A DNA stretch of 20,082 nucleotides from Clostridiales bacterium (GTDB lineage Bacteria > Bacillota > Clostridia > Christensenellales > CAG-138). Numbering within the stretch: position 1 is the stretch's first letter; each line of letters opens with the position of its first letter. The stretch is from assembly GCA_009783775.1 (NCBI GenBank), contig WRCT01000010.1, positions 1 through 20,082 of the forward strand. Direction: 5' to 3'. Shown here piece after piece: positions 7,006 through 14,487 of the stretch. The notes under the pieces were generated by a model, which ran no database searches, was not told the origin of the DNA, and worked only from the letters and a program-made list of their open reading frames with translations. A program made the translations under genes and the position numbers.

Positions 7006-7842
7006 CTACCCAATGGCCTCCTTGGCCAGCTTGCCCTCGCGCAGCATACGTTTCATGCCCTCTTTATCGCCCTCGCGCAGGGCATTGGCGTAGTCACGCA
7101 GGCGGTCGGCCAAGCCCTCGATCTCCGCCGTCAGATTCTCTTTGTTTTCAAAGAAGAGTTCGGTCCAGAGTTCCTCATTCAGCCAGGCCACGCGGGTCAG
7201 GTCCTTATAGCTACCCGCCGTAAAGCCCATGTGTTTGGGCGCGATATCGCTCTTGATGTAGGCGTTGGAGACCACGTGCGCCAGCTGGGAGGTGAAGGCG
7301 ATGATCTTGTCGTGCTCGCCAGCCTCGGTGATCGTCACCTTCATAAAACCTAGGCTCGTAAACAGCACCTCGGCGGCCTTTAATGCGATCAAATTCGTGA
7401 AACGGTCCTTGCACAGGATCATGGTCGCGCCGTCGAAGAGATGGGAGTAGGAGCTTTCAAAGCCTGTCTTTTCGATACCCTGCATGGGGTGGCCGCCGAT
7501 GAAGTACATACCGTGGCCCGCTACCCATTCGGACAGGGCCTCGCAGATGTTGCCTTTGACGCCCGCGCAGTCCACGATGACGACACCCTTTTTGAAGCTG
7601 CCGATGTTGTCCTTGACAAAGGAGATGATGTCGGTGGGATAGAGCGCCAGCAGCAGCATATCGCATTTGTCGTAAAGCGCGGGGGTCAGCGCGGCGTCCA
7701 TGGCGTTTTGACGCAGCGCGATTTCCATGACCTCCTGCCTCTTGTCCATGCCGTAGACAGTATGCGTGGTGTTGGCCTTGATGGCCTTGGCAAGCGAGCC
7801 GCCGATGAGGCCCAAACCGATGACGCCGATTGTTTTATCCAT
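7006..7842 (-). CDS. tyrA: Prephenate dehydrogenase (TyrA)
   Basis: NAD(P)-dependent oxidative decarboxylation of prephenate to 4-hydroxyphenylpyruvate, the Tyr precursor. 278 residues. Visible are the dinucleotide-binding GLGLIGGSL (9-17) with acidic D33 at the end of strand 2, the DCAGVKG segment (91-97), GGHPMQGIEKTGFESS (116-131), the catalytic His region EHDKIIAFTSQLAHV (176-190, with H177 and H189), and RVAWLNEELWTELF near the C terminus. No ACT domain is present, so Tyr feedback would have to act elsewhere, for example at DAHP synthase or the operon leader. An AAGGAG ribosome site lies 6 bases before the ATG. The TAG stop is followed at once by repeat DNA. Confidence 0.94.
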   Translation of the reverse strand: MDKTIGVIGLGLIGGSLAKAIKANTTHTVYGMDKRQEVMEIALRQNAMDAALTPALYDKCDMLLLALYPTDIISFVKDNIGSFKKGVVIVDCAGVKGNICEALSEWVAGHGMYFIGGHPMQGIEKTGFESSYSHLFDGATMILCKDRFTNLIALKAAEVLFTSLGFMKVTITEAGEHDKIIAFTSQLAHVVSNAYIKSDIAPKHMGFTAGSYKDLTRVAWLNEELWTELFFENKENLTAEIEGLADRLRDYANALREGDKEGMKRMLREGKLAKEAIG

Positions 7843-7861
7843 TTTGTTCTCCTTCTTGTTG

Positions 7862-7983
7862 GTGTTGAGAGTTGAGAGATAAGAGTTGAGTGAAGGTTAA
7901 AACAGCGCCGCTGTTTTTTCTAATCTAAACTGCGTCAGCAGTTTTTTCATTCACTCCACTCTCAACTCTTAACACTCCACTCT
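7862..7983. repeat. Double-hairpin element with heptamer-repeat ends, between DAHP synthase and tyrA
   Basis: The outer arms are 7-nt-periodic (GTGTTGAGAGTTGAGAG... on the left, ...CTCCACTCTCAACTC on the right) and roughly complementary. Inside are two hairpins, AACAGCG/CGCTGTT and AACTGC/GCAGTT, each followed by T6 on the + strand. The copy at 14304-14422 has the same plan with matching changes on both sides of the stems. It begins immediately after the DAHP synthase TAA. On the operon strand it lacks a U run after the stems, so read-through is expected. Confidence 0.8.
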
Positions 7984-8994
<1,011 letters not shown>

Positions 8995-9009
8995 ATTGTT
9001 TCCTTTCTC

Positions 9010-9036
9010 AGACCCTTCGCTCCGCTCAGGGTGACA
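9010..9036. repeat. CCCTGAGCGGAGCGAAGGG-type dispersed repeat in the aro operon leader
   Basis: The - strand carries TGTCACCCTGAGCGGAGCG followed by AAGGGTCT, the short imperfect palindrome found scattered in many bacterial genomes. It lies 15 bases upstream of the DAHP synthase start, right before its ribosome site. Read in frame it would encode a CHPERSEG-like segment, which explains the false N-terminal extension of the downstream gene. Confidence 0.75.
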
Positions 9037-9054
9037 TATAAAGCGGCTTGGGTG

Positions 9055-9090
9055 ATAAAACAAGTGGCCTGCGGGATTTGCCGCAGGCCA
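9055..9090 (-). terminator. Attenuator terminator in the leader of the aromatic operon
   Basis: On the - strand a perfect 10-bp GC-rich stem, TGGCCTGCGG with CCGCAGGCCA, encloses a 6-base loop and is followed by CTTGTTTTATC. It lies 40 bases after the stop of the Tyr-rich leader peptide and about 60 bases before the DAHP synthase start, so it would stop transcription before the operon. The segment CGGCAAA (9077-9083) of stem and loop can instead pair with TTTGCCG at 9136-9142 in the last codons of the leader peptide, a possible antiterminator. Confidence 0.85.
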
Positions 9091-9129
9091 GGTAGTTCTT
9101 TTGATTACAGGGAGAACCGTCTTTTAACC

Positions 9130-9216
9130 TTATTTCGGCAAACGCATATGCACTTTACGGGCAAACGTAAAGTAGTAGTAATAATATGCGCTGCCAGACG
9201 AGAAAAGGTGATTCAT
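9130..9216 (-). CDS. Tyr/Phe-rich leader peptide controlling the aromatic amino acid operon
   Basis: A 28-codon ORF (ATG 9214-9216, TAA 9130-9132) begins MNHLFSSGSA, then has five consecutive Tyr codons (11-15), then FTF, and ends MRLPK. Phe is at 5, 16 and 18. A GGGAG ribosome site lies 6 bases upstream, and a TTGACA-17-TATTGT promoter starts the transcript about 20 bases before the ATG. A stem CTTTACG/CGTAAAG (9172-9153) begins at the last Tyr codon and a terminator follows the stop. This matches classic ribosome-mediated attenuation (compare the Phe-rich leader pheL of enterobacteria). A ribosome stalled at Tyr codons would leave TTTGCCG (9136-9142) free to pair with the terminator, while one reaching the stop would cover it. 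The mechanism is inferred; the codons, promoter, ribosome site and hairpins are seen directly. Confidence 0.85.
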   Translation of the reverse strand: MNHLFSSGSAYYYYYFTFARKVHMRLPK

Positions 9217-9243
9217 CGCAAACTCCCATAATGGATTGTTTAC

Positions 9244-9272
9244 ACAATAGCACGGGGTTATTGTATTGTCAA
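9244..9272 (-). promoter_or_regulatory. Promoter of the aromatic amino acid operon
   Basis: The - strand has a perfect TTGACA (9267-9272), a 17-base spacer and TATTGT (9244-9249); the start is predicted near 9237. The -10 also forms an inverted repeat (ACAATA/TATTGT) with sequence in the spacer, which could be a regulator site but may be chance. It is the only strong promoter found between the aminotransferase gene and DAHP synthase. Confidence 0.85.
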
Positions 9273-9284
9273 GATGTTTTTTCA

Positions 9285-9437
9285 AGAATGAGGTGTGAGG
9301 GATGAGGAGTGAGGAATGTGTTGAAGGAACTCCTAACCCCTAATTCCTCATTCCTAACCCCCAATTCCTCATTCCTAACCCCTAATTCCTCATTCCTAAC
9401 CCCTAATTCCTCATTCCTAACCCCTAATTCCTCATTC
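9285..9437. repeat. Heptamer/21-bp tandem repeat array with inverted left arm, at the end of the aminotransferase gene
   Basis: Four near-perfect 21-bp units, AATTCCTCATTCCTAACCCCT (here described as three heptamers each), run from 9342 to 9425 with partial copies on both sides. A left arm (9285-9320, GAATGAGGTGTGAGGGATGAG) is roughly their reverse complement, so the whole can fold as a long imperfect hairpin. The aminotransferase stop codon (9424-9426) and its last few codons lie inside the array. The 21-bp unit makes one strand read as a heptapeptide repeat, which is not considered a gene. Confidence 0.9.
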
Positions 9438-10584
9438 CCCTCTCCCCCGCCAGCGCGGTCCAGGCGGGCAGGGAGCATTTGATGGTATCCGCGCTCACGC
9501 AATAGGCCAGGCGAAAATGGGTCGGGCAGCCGAAACCGGAGCCGGGCACGAGTAATATGCGATACTTGAGCGCCAGCTGCTTAAAGGCCTGTCCGTCTTC
9601 CATGGGGCATTTGGGGAAGAGATAAAACGCGCCCTGCGGTTTTTGGCAGGCAAAACCCAACGAGGTCAGGTGACCCCAGAGTAGGTCGCGCCGCTCTTGA
9701 TAGAGTCTTGCGTCCACCGCGACGTCCGGCGCTTCGGCGATCATTCGCTGAAACAGGGCGGGCGCGTTCACAAAACCCAGGGTGCGGTTGGCGAAAATCA
9801 AGGCGGGCAGCAGCAGGTCAAGATCGGTACAATTGGGGCTGACCGCGATATAGCCGATACGCTCGCCCGGCAGGGACAGCGACTTGCTGTAGGAATAGGC
9901 CACGATCGCGTTCCCAAAAAGTCGCAGCACGGAGGGTACGGTCACGCCATCATAGACGATCTCACGATAGGGCTCGTCGGAGATGAGATAAATCGTCTCA
10001 CCCAGCAGGGCAGCCATCTGACGCAGGACGTCCTCGCCGTAGACCACGCCCGTGGGGTTGTGGGGCGAGTTGAGCAAAACGGCCTTGGTGCGGGGCGTAA
10101 GAGCCGCCGCCAGCGCGGCAAGATCAGGTTGGAAGGTGTTCTGGTCGGTGGGCACAATAACCGCCTTGCCGCCGTGGTTGTCGATGTAGTAGAGATATTC
10201 CACAAAGTAGGGCGAGAGCACGATCACCTCGTCGCCCGGGTTGAGCAGGGCTTTGAGGATCACGTTCAGCGCACCGCTCGCGCCGCAGGTCAGAACGATG
10301 TGATCGGCGGTCAGGCCGTCGCATTTGAGATTCCCGGCGATTTTCTCGCGCGCGGCAAGCAGTCCCGCGTTGGACGTATAGCCGTGGACGCCGGATGTTT
10401 CCGCCTCAAGCAGCTGCCGCAGCGTCTGCCGTACGGTCTCGGGCGGCGGCGGGTCGGGGTTGCCTATGCTGAAGTCGAACACGTTCTCCGCGCCGAACCG
10501 CGACTTTAATCGCGCGCCCTCCTCGAACATGGCGCGAATCTCGGACGCGCCTTGCATATTTTGGATTACATTTTGAGAAATCAT
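9424..10584 (-). CDS. Class I/II PLP-dependent aminotransferase, possibly aromatic or aspartate type
   Basis: 386 residues, fold-type I. Visible are the GYTSNAG substrate/cofactor segment (68-74), NSPHNPTG (172-179), DEPYREIVYD (203-212), the PLP lysine in SYSKSLSLPGERIGY (K234 in 231-245), and the carboxylate-binding Arg in FRLAY (R358). The beginning MIS...SEIRAMFEEG matches clostridial relatives and sets the start at 10584; longer reading would start inside the terminator of the preceding gene. Lying directly upstream of the aromatic operon, it could convert phenylpyruvate and hydroxyphenylpyruvate to Phe and Tyr, but substrate specificity cannot be read from the sequence. The last residues (GMRN) and the TAG stop come from a tandem repeat. 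The transcript may be leaderless (see promoter). Confidence 0.9.
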   Translation of the reverse strand: MISQNVIQNMQGASEIRAMFEEGARLKSRFGAENVFDFSIGNPDPPPPETVRQTLRQLLEAETSGVHGYTSNAGLLAAREKIAGNLKCDGLTADHIVLTCGASGALNVILKALLNPGDEVIVLSPYFVEYLYYIDNHGGKAVIVPTDQNTFQPDLAALAAALTPRTKAVLLNSPHNPTGVVYGEDVLRQMAALLGETIYLISDEPYREIVYDGVTVPSVLRLFGNAIVAYSYSKSLSLPGERIGYIAVSPNCTDLDLLLPALIFANRTLGFVNAPALFQRMIAEAPDVAVDARLYQERRDLLWGHLTSLGFACQKPQGAFYLFPKCPMEDGQAFKQLALKYRILLVPGSGFGCPTHFRLAYCVSADTIKCSLPAWTALAGERGMRN

Positions 10585-10590
10585 AGGCTC

Positions 10591-10599
10591 ATTATAGCA
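10591..10599 (-). promoter_or_regulatory. Extended -10 promoter placing the start at the aminotransferase ATG
   Basis: The - strand reads TGCTATAAT, a perfect extended -10, only 6 bases before the ATG at 10584. No good -35 or Shine-Dalgarno is visible. The expected transcription start would coincide with or touch the A of ATG, which predicts a leaderless mRNA. Confidence 0.55.
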
Positions 10600-10600
10600 T

Positions 10601-10625
10601 AAAAAAAGGAGCTTTCGCTCCTTTT
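10601..10625 (-). terminator. Intrinsic terminator after the DUF1002 gene
   Basis: On the - strand, AAAAGGAGC-GAAA-GCTCCTTTTTTT forms a 9-bp stem with a GAAA tetraloop and a 7-T tail, 13 bases after the DUF1002 stop and just upstream of the aminotransferase promoter. Confidence 0.92.
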
Positions 10626-10637
10626 CCATAAATCGGT

Positions 10638-11519
10638 TTACATTTCGTTTCTGCTGAAGATCTTGGCGAAGAATGCGCCGACGTTCGCGAAGAACTGCTT
10701 GACACTTTCAAAGGCATCGCCTAAAGCTTTTACAAAACCGCCCGCGGTCTCCACGCCCTTGGCCAGGTCGACCAGCCGCGCCTGCAGCTGCGCCACGTCC
10801 AGGCCTTCCAGTTTGCGGCAGAGGGCCAGAAGCTGGTCCACTTGCTTGTCGGTTAATGTGGTATTGTTCTCTTTCGCAATCCGTTTGATCTCGTTGCGCA
10901 CCTCGTCGTCCGTCATGTTCTGCGTCTGGTCGAGGATCTTTTTCAGCTCGGTGATGATCGCGGTCGCGTCCTCGCTGCCGATATACTCGGAGAGCTCGCC
11001 GGTTAAGACCAGCTCCTCCGCGCCGACCGATTTGGCCAGGTCGGAGAGCGGGTTGCCCGTGATGGACTCATAGGCCTTGTAGATGCCCGTCAGCGCGCCC
11101 GTGCCCGAGACGGCATAGGGGGCGCTGATGATGACGCGCGCGTCGGTGATGCCGGCCGTGATTAAGGCGTTTTCATACATTTCCTTGGTGCAGTAGTTGA
11201 TGTTGTACAAATCAATGCGCAGGCCCATGCCCTTATCCAGCACGGTGATATAGGCGCAGGAGATGGCCTTGTGCCCGATCTTGCGTTCGGAGACGATGCC
11301 TTCCAGATAGGCGCGTTCCTCGGCGTTGGTGACGGTCAGCTCAGGCACTTCGCCCTGCTCGATGCCAAAATCCCTATAGACCTGCTCGCGCTGCGAGTTG
11401 GACAGGTCCGCGCCTATGGTGACGCGGGATTCGCCCTTCGCGTATTCGTCCGCGAGCGCCGCGGGCGCCACGCCCAGGATCAACAATACACTCAATAAAA
11501 TCGCCAATGCTTTTTTCAT
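10638..11519 (-). CDS. Exported DUF1002 family protein
   Basis: 293 residues. A clear signal peptide starts MKKALAILLSVLLILG with likely cleavage after ALA (before DEYAKGES), so the protein is secreted or membrane-associated. The body matches the DUF1002 (YpuA-like) family of Firmicutes: VTIGADLSNSQREQV near the mature N terminus, the ISCAYITVL strand, YNINYCTKEMY, and the SAPYAVSGTGALTGIYKAYE block; helical and charged in its second half. The biochemical role is unknown. The start is set by AAGGAGG 8 bases upstream of the ATG at 11519; an in-frame start 15 codons earlier would put residues before the signal peptide. It is probably a single-gene transcript ending at the 10601-10625 terminator. 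Confidence 0.9.
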   Translation of the reverse strand: MKKALAILLSVLLILGVAPAALADEYAKGESRVTIGADLSNSQREQVYRDFGIEQGEVPELTVTNAEERAYLEGIVSERKIGHKAISCAYITVLDKGMGLRIDLYNINYCTKEMYENALITAGITDARVIISAPYAVSGTGALTGIYKAYESITGNPLSDLAKSVGAEELVLTGELSEYIGSEDATAIITELKKILDQTQNMTDDEVRNEIKRIAKENNTTLTDKQVDQLLALCRKLEGLDVAQLQARLVDLAKGVETAGGFVKALGDAFESVKQFFANVGAFFAKIFSRNEM

Positions 11520-11551
11520 CGAAGTTTCCTCCTTAATATGGGTGATCAGTG

Positions 11552-11577
11552 TTAGTCTCCCCAAAAATACAGACTAA
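11552..11577. promoter_or_regulatory. Perfect 7-bp inverted repeat upstream of the DUF1002 gene
   Basis: TTAGTCT (11552-11558) and AGACTAA (11571-11577) are perfect complements separated by 12 bases, about 33 bases upstream of the DUF1002 ATG. They could be an operator or an mRNA hairpin. No consensus promoter is evident beside them, so this is tentative. Confidence 0.35.
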
Positions 11578-11653
11578 TCCTAACAAGCCCATGTGTCTTG
11601 CGCTCGTCGTAGATGTGAATTTTTTGCAAGGAGAAAACGAACAAAAAAACATG

Positions 11654-11682
11654 AAAAAAAGAGCGGCGTTACGTCGCTCTTT
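11654..11682 (-). terminator. Intrinsic terminator after the BspA-like/dockerin gene
   Basis: The - strand has AAAGAGCG and CGCTCTTT around a 9-base inner region (ACGTAACGC, partly paired), followed by a T run with seven T in total. It lies 18 bases beyond the stop. A separate perfect 15-bp palindrome (arms CGTTCTG/CAGAACG, 11693-11707) overlaps the stop codon. Confidence 0.88.
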
Positions 11683-11699
11683 GAGAGTCGAACGTTCTG

Positions 11700-13055
11700 T
11701 CAGAACGAAGGAATCAATTGCACCAAATACCGCAGTATCTGCGCGGCGTCGGCCGCGTTCACGCTGCCGTTCCAGTCCACGTCCGCCAGGAAGAGTTGGG
11801 CGTCATTTAACGTTTCCAGCTCGACAAGATGGCGCAGAATGCGCGCCGCGTCGTTCGCTGAAACCGTGCCGTTTCCCGAGACGTTGCCCCATACGCAGGG
11901 CACGATGGGATAGCCGTTCCATTCGGTCTCTCCGTTCGGCGCCCATATCACCGCCCACTCCTTGTTGTAATAAATCGTCATGTCGGGATGACAGTCCACA
12001 AAGGCGTTCGGATCCAAGATGATCGGAGGCTCATTCGGGAAACAAATCGCTTTCAGGTTGGGACAGGAATCAAAGGCGCCGGCCTCCACTTCAACTACGA
12101 TTTGCGGAATCACAACCTTGGTCAGGCTCGTATTGTTTGAAAACGCACCGGTGCCGATGTTGCGGACAGTCTTGCTCCACATCCTTTGGGGGACGGCGGT
12201 TGCGCTGCCTTTGCCCGTGTAGCCTGTGATAATGCTCCCCCCGCCACTTGAGTTAAGGATATATTCGAAGGCTGACGAGAGGGAACTGTAGGGCATGATG
12301 GGATAACCCTGCCACGGCAAAGAAGGGTTGCCCGAAGGAGGTTCGTCATCCGGCCACCAGCTGTACTTGCTCTTTTGGGTCCACTCTTTCTCCAGGCTAC
12401 TTGGATAGTGAAGCGTCATATGCCCGATATGCCCCGAATCAAAGGTGTGTTTTGTAATACCTTCGGGTGGCAGTCCTTTAAAAATATAATCCGCCTTGCT
12501 GTAGTGAAACGCATTGTTGCCGATATATGTCACGGCAGCGGGGATCACGATTTTTATCAGTTTGCAGCTGTAAAACGCGCTCTGTTCAATCGCAGTCAAG
12601 CTTTCCGGCAGAATTACCTGCTCCAGGCCGGTGGATTGAAAGGCACTCTCTTTGATTACCGTTACGCCTTCGGGGATGACAATGCTTTTCAGTCCGTAAC
12701 AGCAATGAAAGGTGTACTCGGCGATTCGGGTGATTCCCGTCGGAAGCGTCACGCTTTGCAGGAAGAAGCAACTTTCAAATGCCCTCGAGCCGATTTCCCG
12801 CACAGTATCGGGTATGATGACGCTTTCCATGTCGGCATCATAGAATGCACCCTCTCCGATTTTGGTCACACAATAACCGTCCAATGTGTCAGGGATAATA
12901 AGATCCTTCTCGGCGCCTGCATAGGCTGTTATTTTCGCCGTGCCGTCGTCCAGAATTTCGTAGGTATAGTCCCCACTTTTCGCAGCCAGGGTCACTGGAG
13001 ATAGGATTGAGAAACAGAACGCTACCGCTATTGCCAATGTAAAGAGTCGTTTCAT
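11700..13055 (-). CDS. Secreted BspA-like leucine-rich-repeat protein with C-terminal dockerin
   Basis: 451 residues. The signal peptide (MKRLFTLAIAVAFCFSILSP, then VTLA, cleavage near residue 25) indicates export. Residues about 50-205 are BspA/LRR_5-type repeats of about 23 residues with the pattern I-P-x-x-V-x-x-I-x-x-x-A-F-x-x-C/S-x-x-L; a second repeat patch lies around 295-345. The last ~60 residues are a type I dockerin of two loop-helix units, GNVSGNGTVSANDAARILRHL and ADVDWNGSVNAADAAQILRYL. The first loop has N, S and N at the calcium positions where D, N and D are usual, so it may bind calcium poorly. Dockerins attach proteins to cohesins of cellulosome-like or surface complexes; the partner is not in the window. 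AAGGAG lies 7 bases before the ATG. Confidence 0.92.
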   Translation of the reverse strand: MKRLFTLAIAVAFCFSILSPVTLAAKSGDYTYEILDDGTAKITAYAGAEKDLIIPDTLDGYCVTKIGEGAFYDADMESVIIPDTVREIGSRAFESCFFLQSVTLPTGITRIAEYTFHCCYGLKSIVIPEGVTVIKESAFQSTGLEQVILPESLTAIEQSAFYSCKLIKIVIPAAVTYIGNNAFHYSKADYIFKGLPPEGITKHTFDSGHIGHMTLHYPSSLEKEWTQKSKYSWWPDDEPPSGNPSLPWQGYPIMPYSSLSSAFEYILNSSGGGSIITGYTGKGSATAVPQRMWSKTVRNIGTGAFSNNTSLTKVVIPQIVVEVEAGAFDSCPNLKAICFPNEPPIILDPNAFVDCHPDMTIYYNKEWAVIWAPNGETEWNGYPIVPCVWGNVSGNGTVSANDAARILRHLVELETLNDAQLFLADVDWNGSVNAADAAQILRYLVQLIPSF

Positions 13056-13088
13056 TTAGATTCTCCTTTAGAATTGCGTTGATTTAAT

Positions 13089-13117
13089 TATATAGGTTTG
13101 AGTGACTTGAATGTCAA
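13089..13117 (-). promoter_or_regulatory. Promoter of the BspA-like/dockerin gene
   Basis: The - strand has perfect TTGACA (13112-13117), 17 bases, then TATATAAT (TATATA at 13089-13094). The start is predicted about 27 bases before the ATG. Confidence 0.8.
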
Positions 13118-13191
13118 TAGTTATTTTCAGAATAAATGTAAAAATTGAAAAAGCTGCCGTTCATTCAAAGCGACTTTTTTGATTGGATTGT

Positions 13192-13342
13192 GCGGGCGAA
13201 CACAGTGCGCCCCTACGGTGCGTTGATCATGCGGGCGGGCTGACCCCGCCCCTATAATTCGATTATAACGCCGACGGCGTTATTTCCTTCGCTCCACTCT
13301 CCACTCTCCACACTCCACACTCCACCTTACAAGGTTGTCGCC
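13192..13342. repeat. Cluster of palindromic repeats and heptamer repeats downstream of metA
   Basis: Two copies of the GCGGGCG...CGCCCCTAY palindrome (13192-13216 and 13231-13255), the second nearly identical to the copy inside aroA. They are followed by a hairpin AACGCCG/CGGCGTT around 13267-13281 and a 7-nt-periodic stretch of CTCCACT/CTCCACA units (13290-13325). A partial GTAGGGGCG end (on the - strand) overlaps the metA stop. No gene is seen in 13118-13343. Confidence 0.85.
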
Positions 13343-13343
13343 C

Positions 13344-14261
13344 CTACGAAATCTCACCCAAATCGTATGGCGTGGTTTGGTAGACGAAATAGTTCAGCCA
13401 GTTTGCGTAGAAGAGGTGCCCGCTGCCGCGCCAGGAGACGAGCGGGCCAACCAATGGATCGTCGTTGGGGTAATAGTTCTCCGGCGGGGCGATGGGTTTG
13501 CCCGCCGCCACGTCGCGTTGGTATTCGTTTTGCAGGGTTTCCCTGTCGTATTCCGGGTGGCCCGTGACATAGACCTGCCGCCCGCCGTCGGTCATGACCG
13601 CGTAAATGCCGGCCACGGGTGAGGCGGACAGAATCTTGAGCGTCGGCACGGCCTCGATATCCGCGCGCGACACAGTGGTGTGACGGGAATGCGGGACGTG
13701 GAATATATCGTCAAAGCCGCGAAACAGGATCGCGTTCTTGCGCTCGACCTCGTGCGGGTACACGCCGAAGAGCTTTTCGGCCAAATTGACCTTTGGCACG
13801 CCGTAATGATAATAGAGCCCCGCCTGCGCGCCCCAGCAGATATGCAGCGTGGAGGTGACGTGCGTTTTGGACCACTCCATGATGTCGCAGAGCTCCCGCC
13901 AATACTCGACTTCCTCAAAGGCCAGGTGCTCCACGGGCGCGCCCGTGATGATCAGGCCGTCATACTTGCCGCTCTTCACCTCGTCAAAGGTGCGGTAGAA
14001 GGAGAGCAGGTGCTCGGGTGAAACGTTCTTCGACCGGCGCGTGCCGGTGTGCAGCAGCGTCAGTTCCACTTGCAGCGGGGTATTGCCAAGCACGCGCGCG
14101 AACTGGGTCTCGGTCGCCACCTTGGTGGGCATGAGATTCAGGAGCAGGATCTTTAGGGGACGGATATCCTGCGTGATGGCGCGGGTTTCGGTCATCACAA
14201 AGATGTTTTCGGCCTGCAGTACCTCGGTGGCGGGCAGGGCGTTGGGGATTTTGATGGGCAC
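13344..14261 (-). CDS. metA: Homoserine O-acetyltransferase, MetA type
   Basis: Activates homoserine for methionine synthesis. 305 residues, the standard MetA length. Catalytic C142 is in ICWGAQ (141-146), and H235 and E237 are in GHPEYD (234-239). Residue 111 is Glu in GAPVEHL; in characterised MetA enzymes Glu at 111 goes with acetyl-CoA and Gly with succinyl-CoA, so acetyltransferase activity is predicted despite the common 'succinyltransferase' label. This fits the adjacent O-acetylhomoserine sulfhydrylase. It starts at GTG (14259-14261) with AGGAG 6 bases upstream. It probably shares a transcript with metY. The TAG stop is part of a GTAGGGGCG repeat end. Confidence 0.95.
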   Translation of the reverse strand: MPIKIPNALPATEVLQAENIFVMTETRAITQDIRPLKILLLNLMPTKVATETQFARVLGNTPLQVELTLLHTGTRRSKNVSPEHLLSFYRTFDEVKSGKYDGLIITGAPVEHLAFEEVEYWRELCDIMEWSKTHVTSTLHICWGAQAGLYYHYGVPKVNLAEKLFGVYPHEVERKNAILFRGFDDIFHVPHSRHTTVSRADIEAVPTLKILSASPVAGIYAVMTDGGRQVYVTGHPEYDRETLQNEYQRDVAAGKPIAPPENYYPNDDPLVGPLVSWRGSGHLFYANWLNYFVYQTTPYDLGEIS

Positions 14262-14303
14262 TTTATGCTCCTAACTGAATAACTTGTAATTCATTCTTTT
14301 CGA

Positions 14304-14422
14304 AGAGTGGAGTGTTGAGAGTGGAGCAAAGGTTAAAATAGCTGACGCTATTTTTTCTAATTGAAACTGCCGTCAGGCAGTTTTTTCATTCACTCAACTC
14401 TCAACTCTCAACACTTAACTCT
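14304..14422. repeat. Double-hairpin element with heptamer-repeat ends, between metY and metA
   Basis: Same architecture as 7862-7983. A left arm GAGTGGAGTGTTGAGAGTGG is followed by AATAGC/GCTATT and ACTGCC/GGCAGT hairpins, each followed by T6 on the + strand, then a right arm CTCAACTCTCAACTCTC. The core flanks (GGTTAAAA..., TTTTTTCTAAT, TTTTTTCATTCACTC) are shared with that copy, whereas the stem bases differ but still pair. This indicates a maintained structure. Confidence 0.8.
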
Positions 14423-14423
14423 T

Positions 14424-14487
14424 GCGGGCGGGCTGACGCGGGTCCCGACGAATCCAAAGGATTCGTTGGGTGCACCACCGCCCCTAC
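14424..14487. repeat. GTAGGGGCG-type palindromic repeat with a nested hairpin, overlapping the metY stop
   Basis: The outer ends are GCGGGCGG (14424-14431) and CCGCCCCTAC (14478-14487). The interior holds another hairpin, ACGAATCC-AAA-GGATTCGT, flanked by GGTCCC and GGGTGCACC. The metY stop TAG (14484-14486) is the TAG of the repeat's GTAGGGGCGG end. It looks like one short palindrome grown or inserted within another. Confidence 0.8.

Noticed and set aside
8995..9063. 23-residue N-terminal extension of DAHP synthase
   Set aside because: It is the translation of a dispersed repeat; the ATG at 8994 has its own ribosome site and gives the family-typical start.
9157..9228. Alternative leader ORF starting at the ATG near 9228, reading through the same run in another frame with consecutive Leu codons
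   Set aside because: It has no Shine-Dalgarno before its ATG, whereas the Tyr frame has GGGAG at proper spacing, and the downstream genes make aromatic amino acids, not leucine.
8995..9272. T-box riboswitch in the aromatic operon leader
   Set aside because: The leader is short and lacks the conserved T-box sequence (AGGGTGGNACCGCG type) and specifier stem; the Tyr run is inside a good small ORF.
9342..9425. CRISPR array
   Set aside because: The 21-bp units are contiguous with no spacers, and no cas gene is present.
9269..9502. ORF encoding tandem NEELGVR heptapeptides
   Set aside because: It is only the translation of the 21-bp tandem repeat, overlaps the aminotransferase gene, and has no ribosome site.
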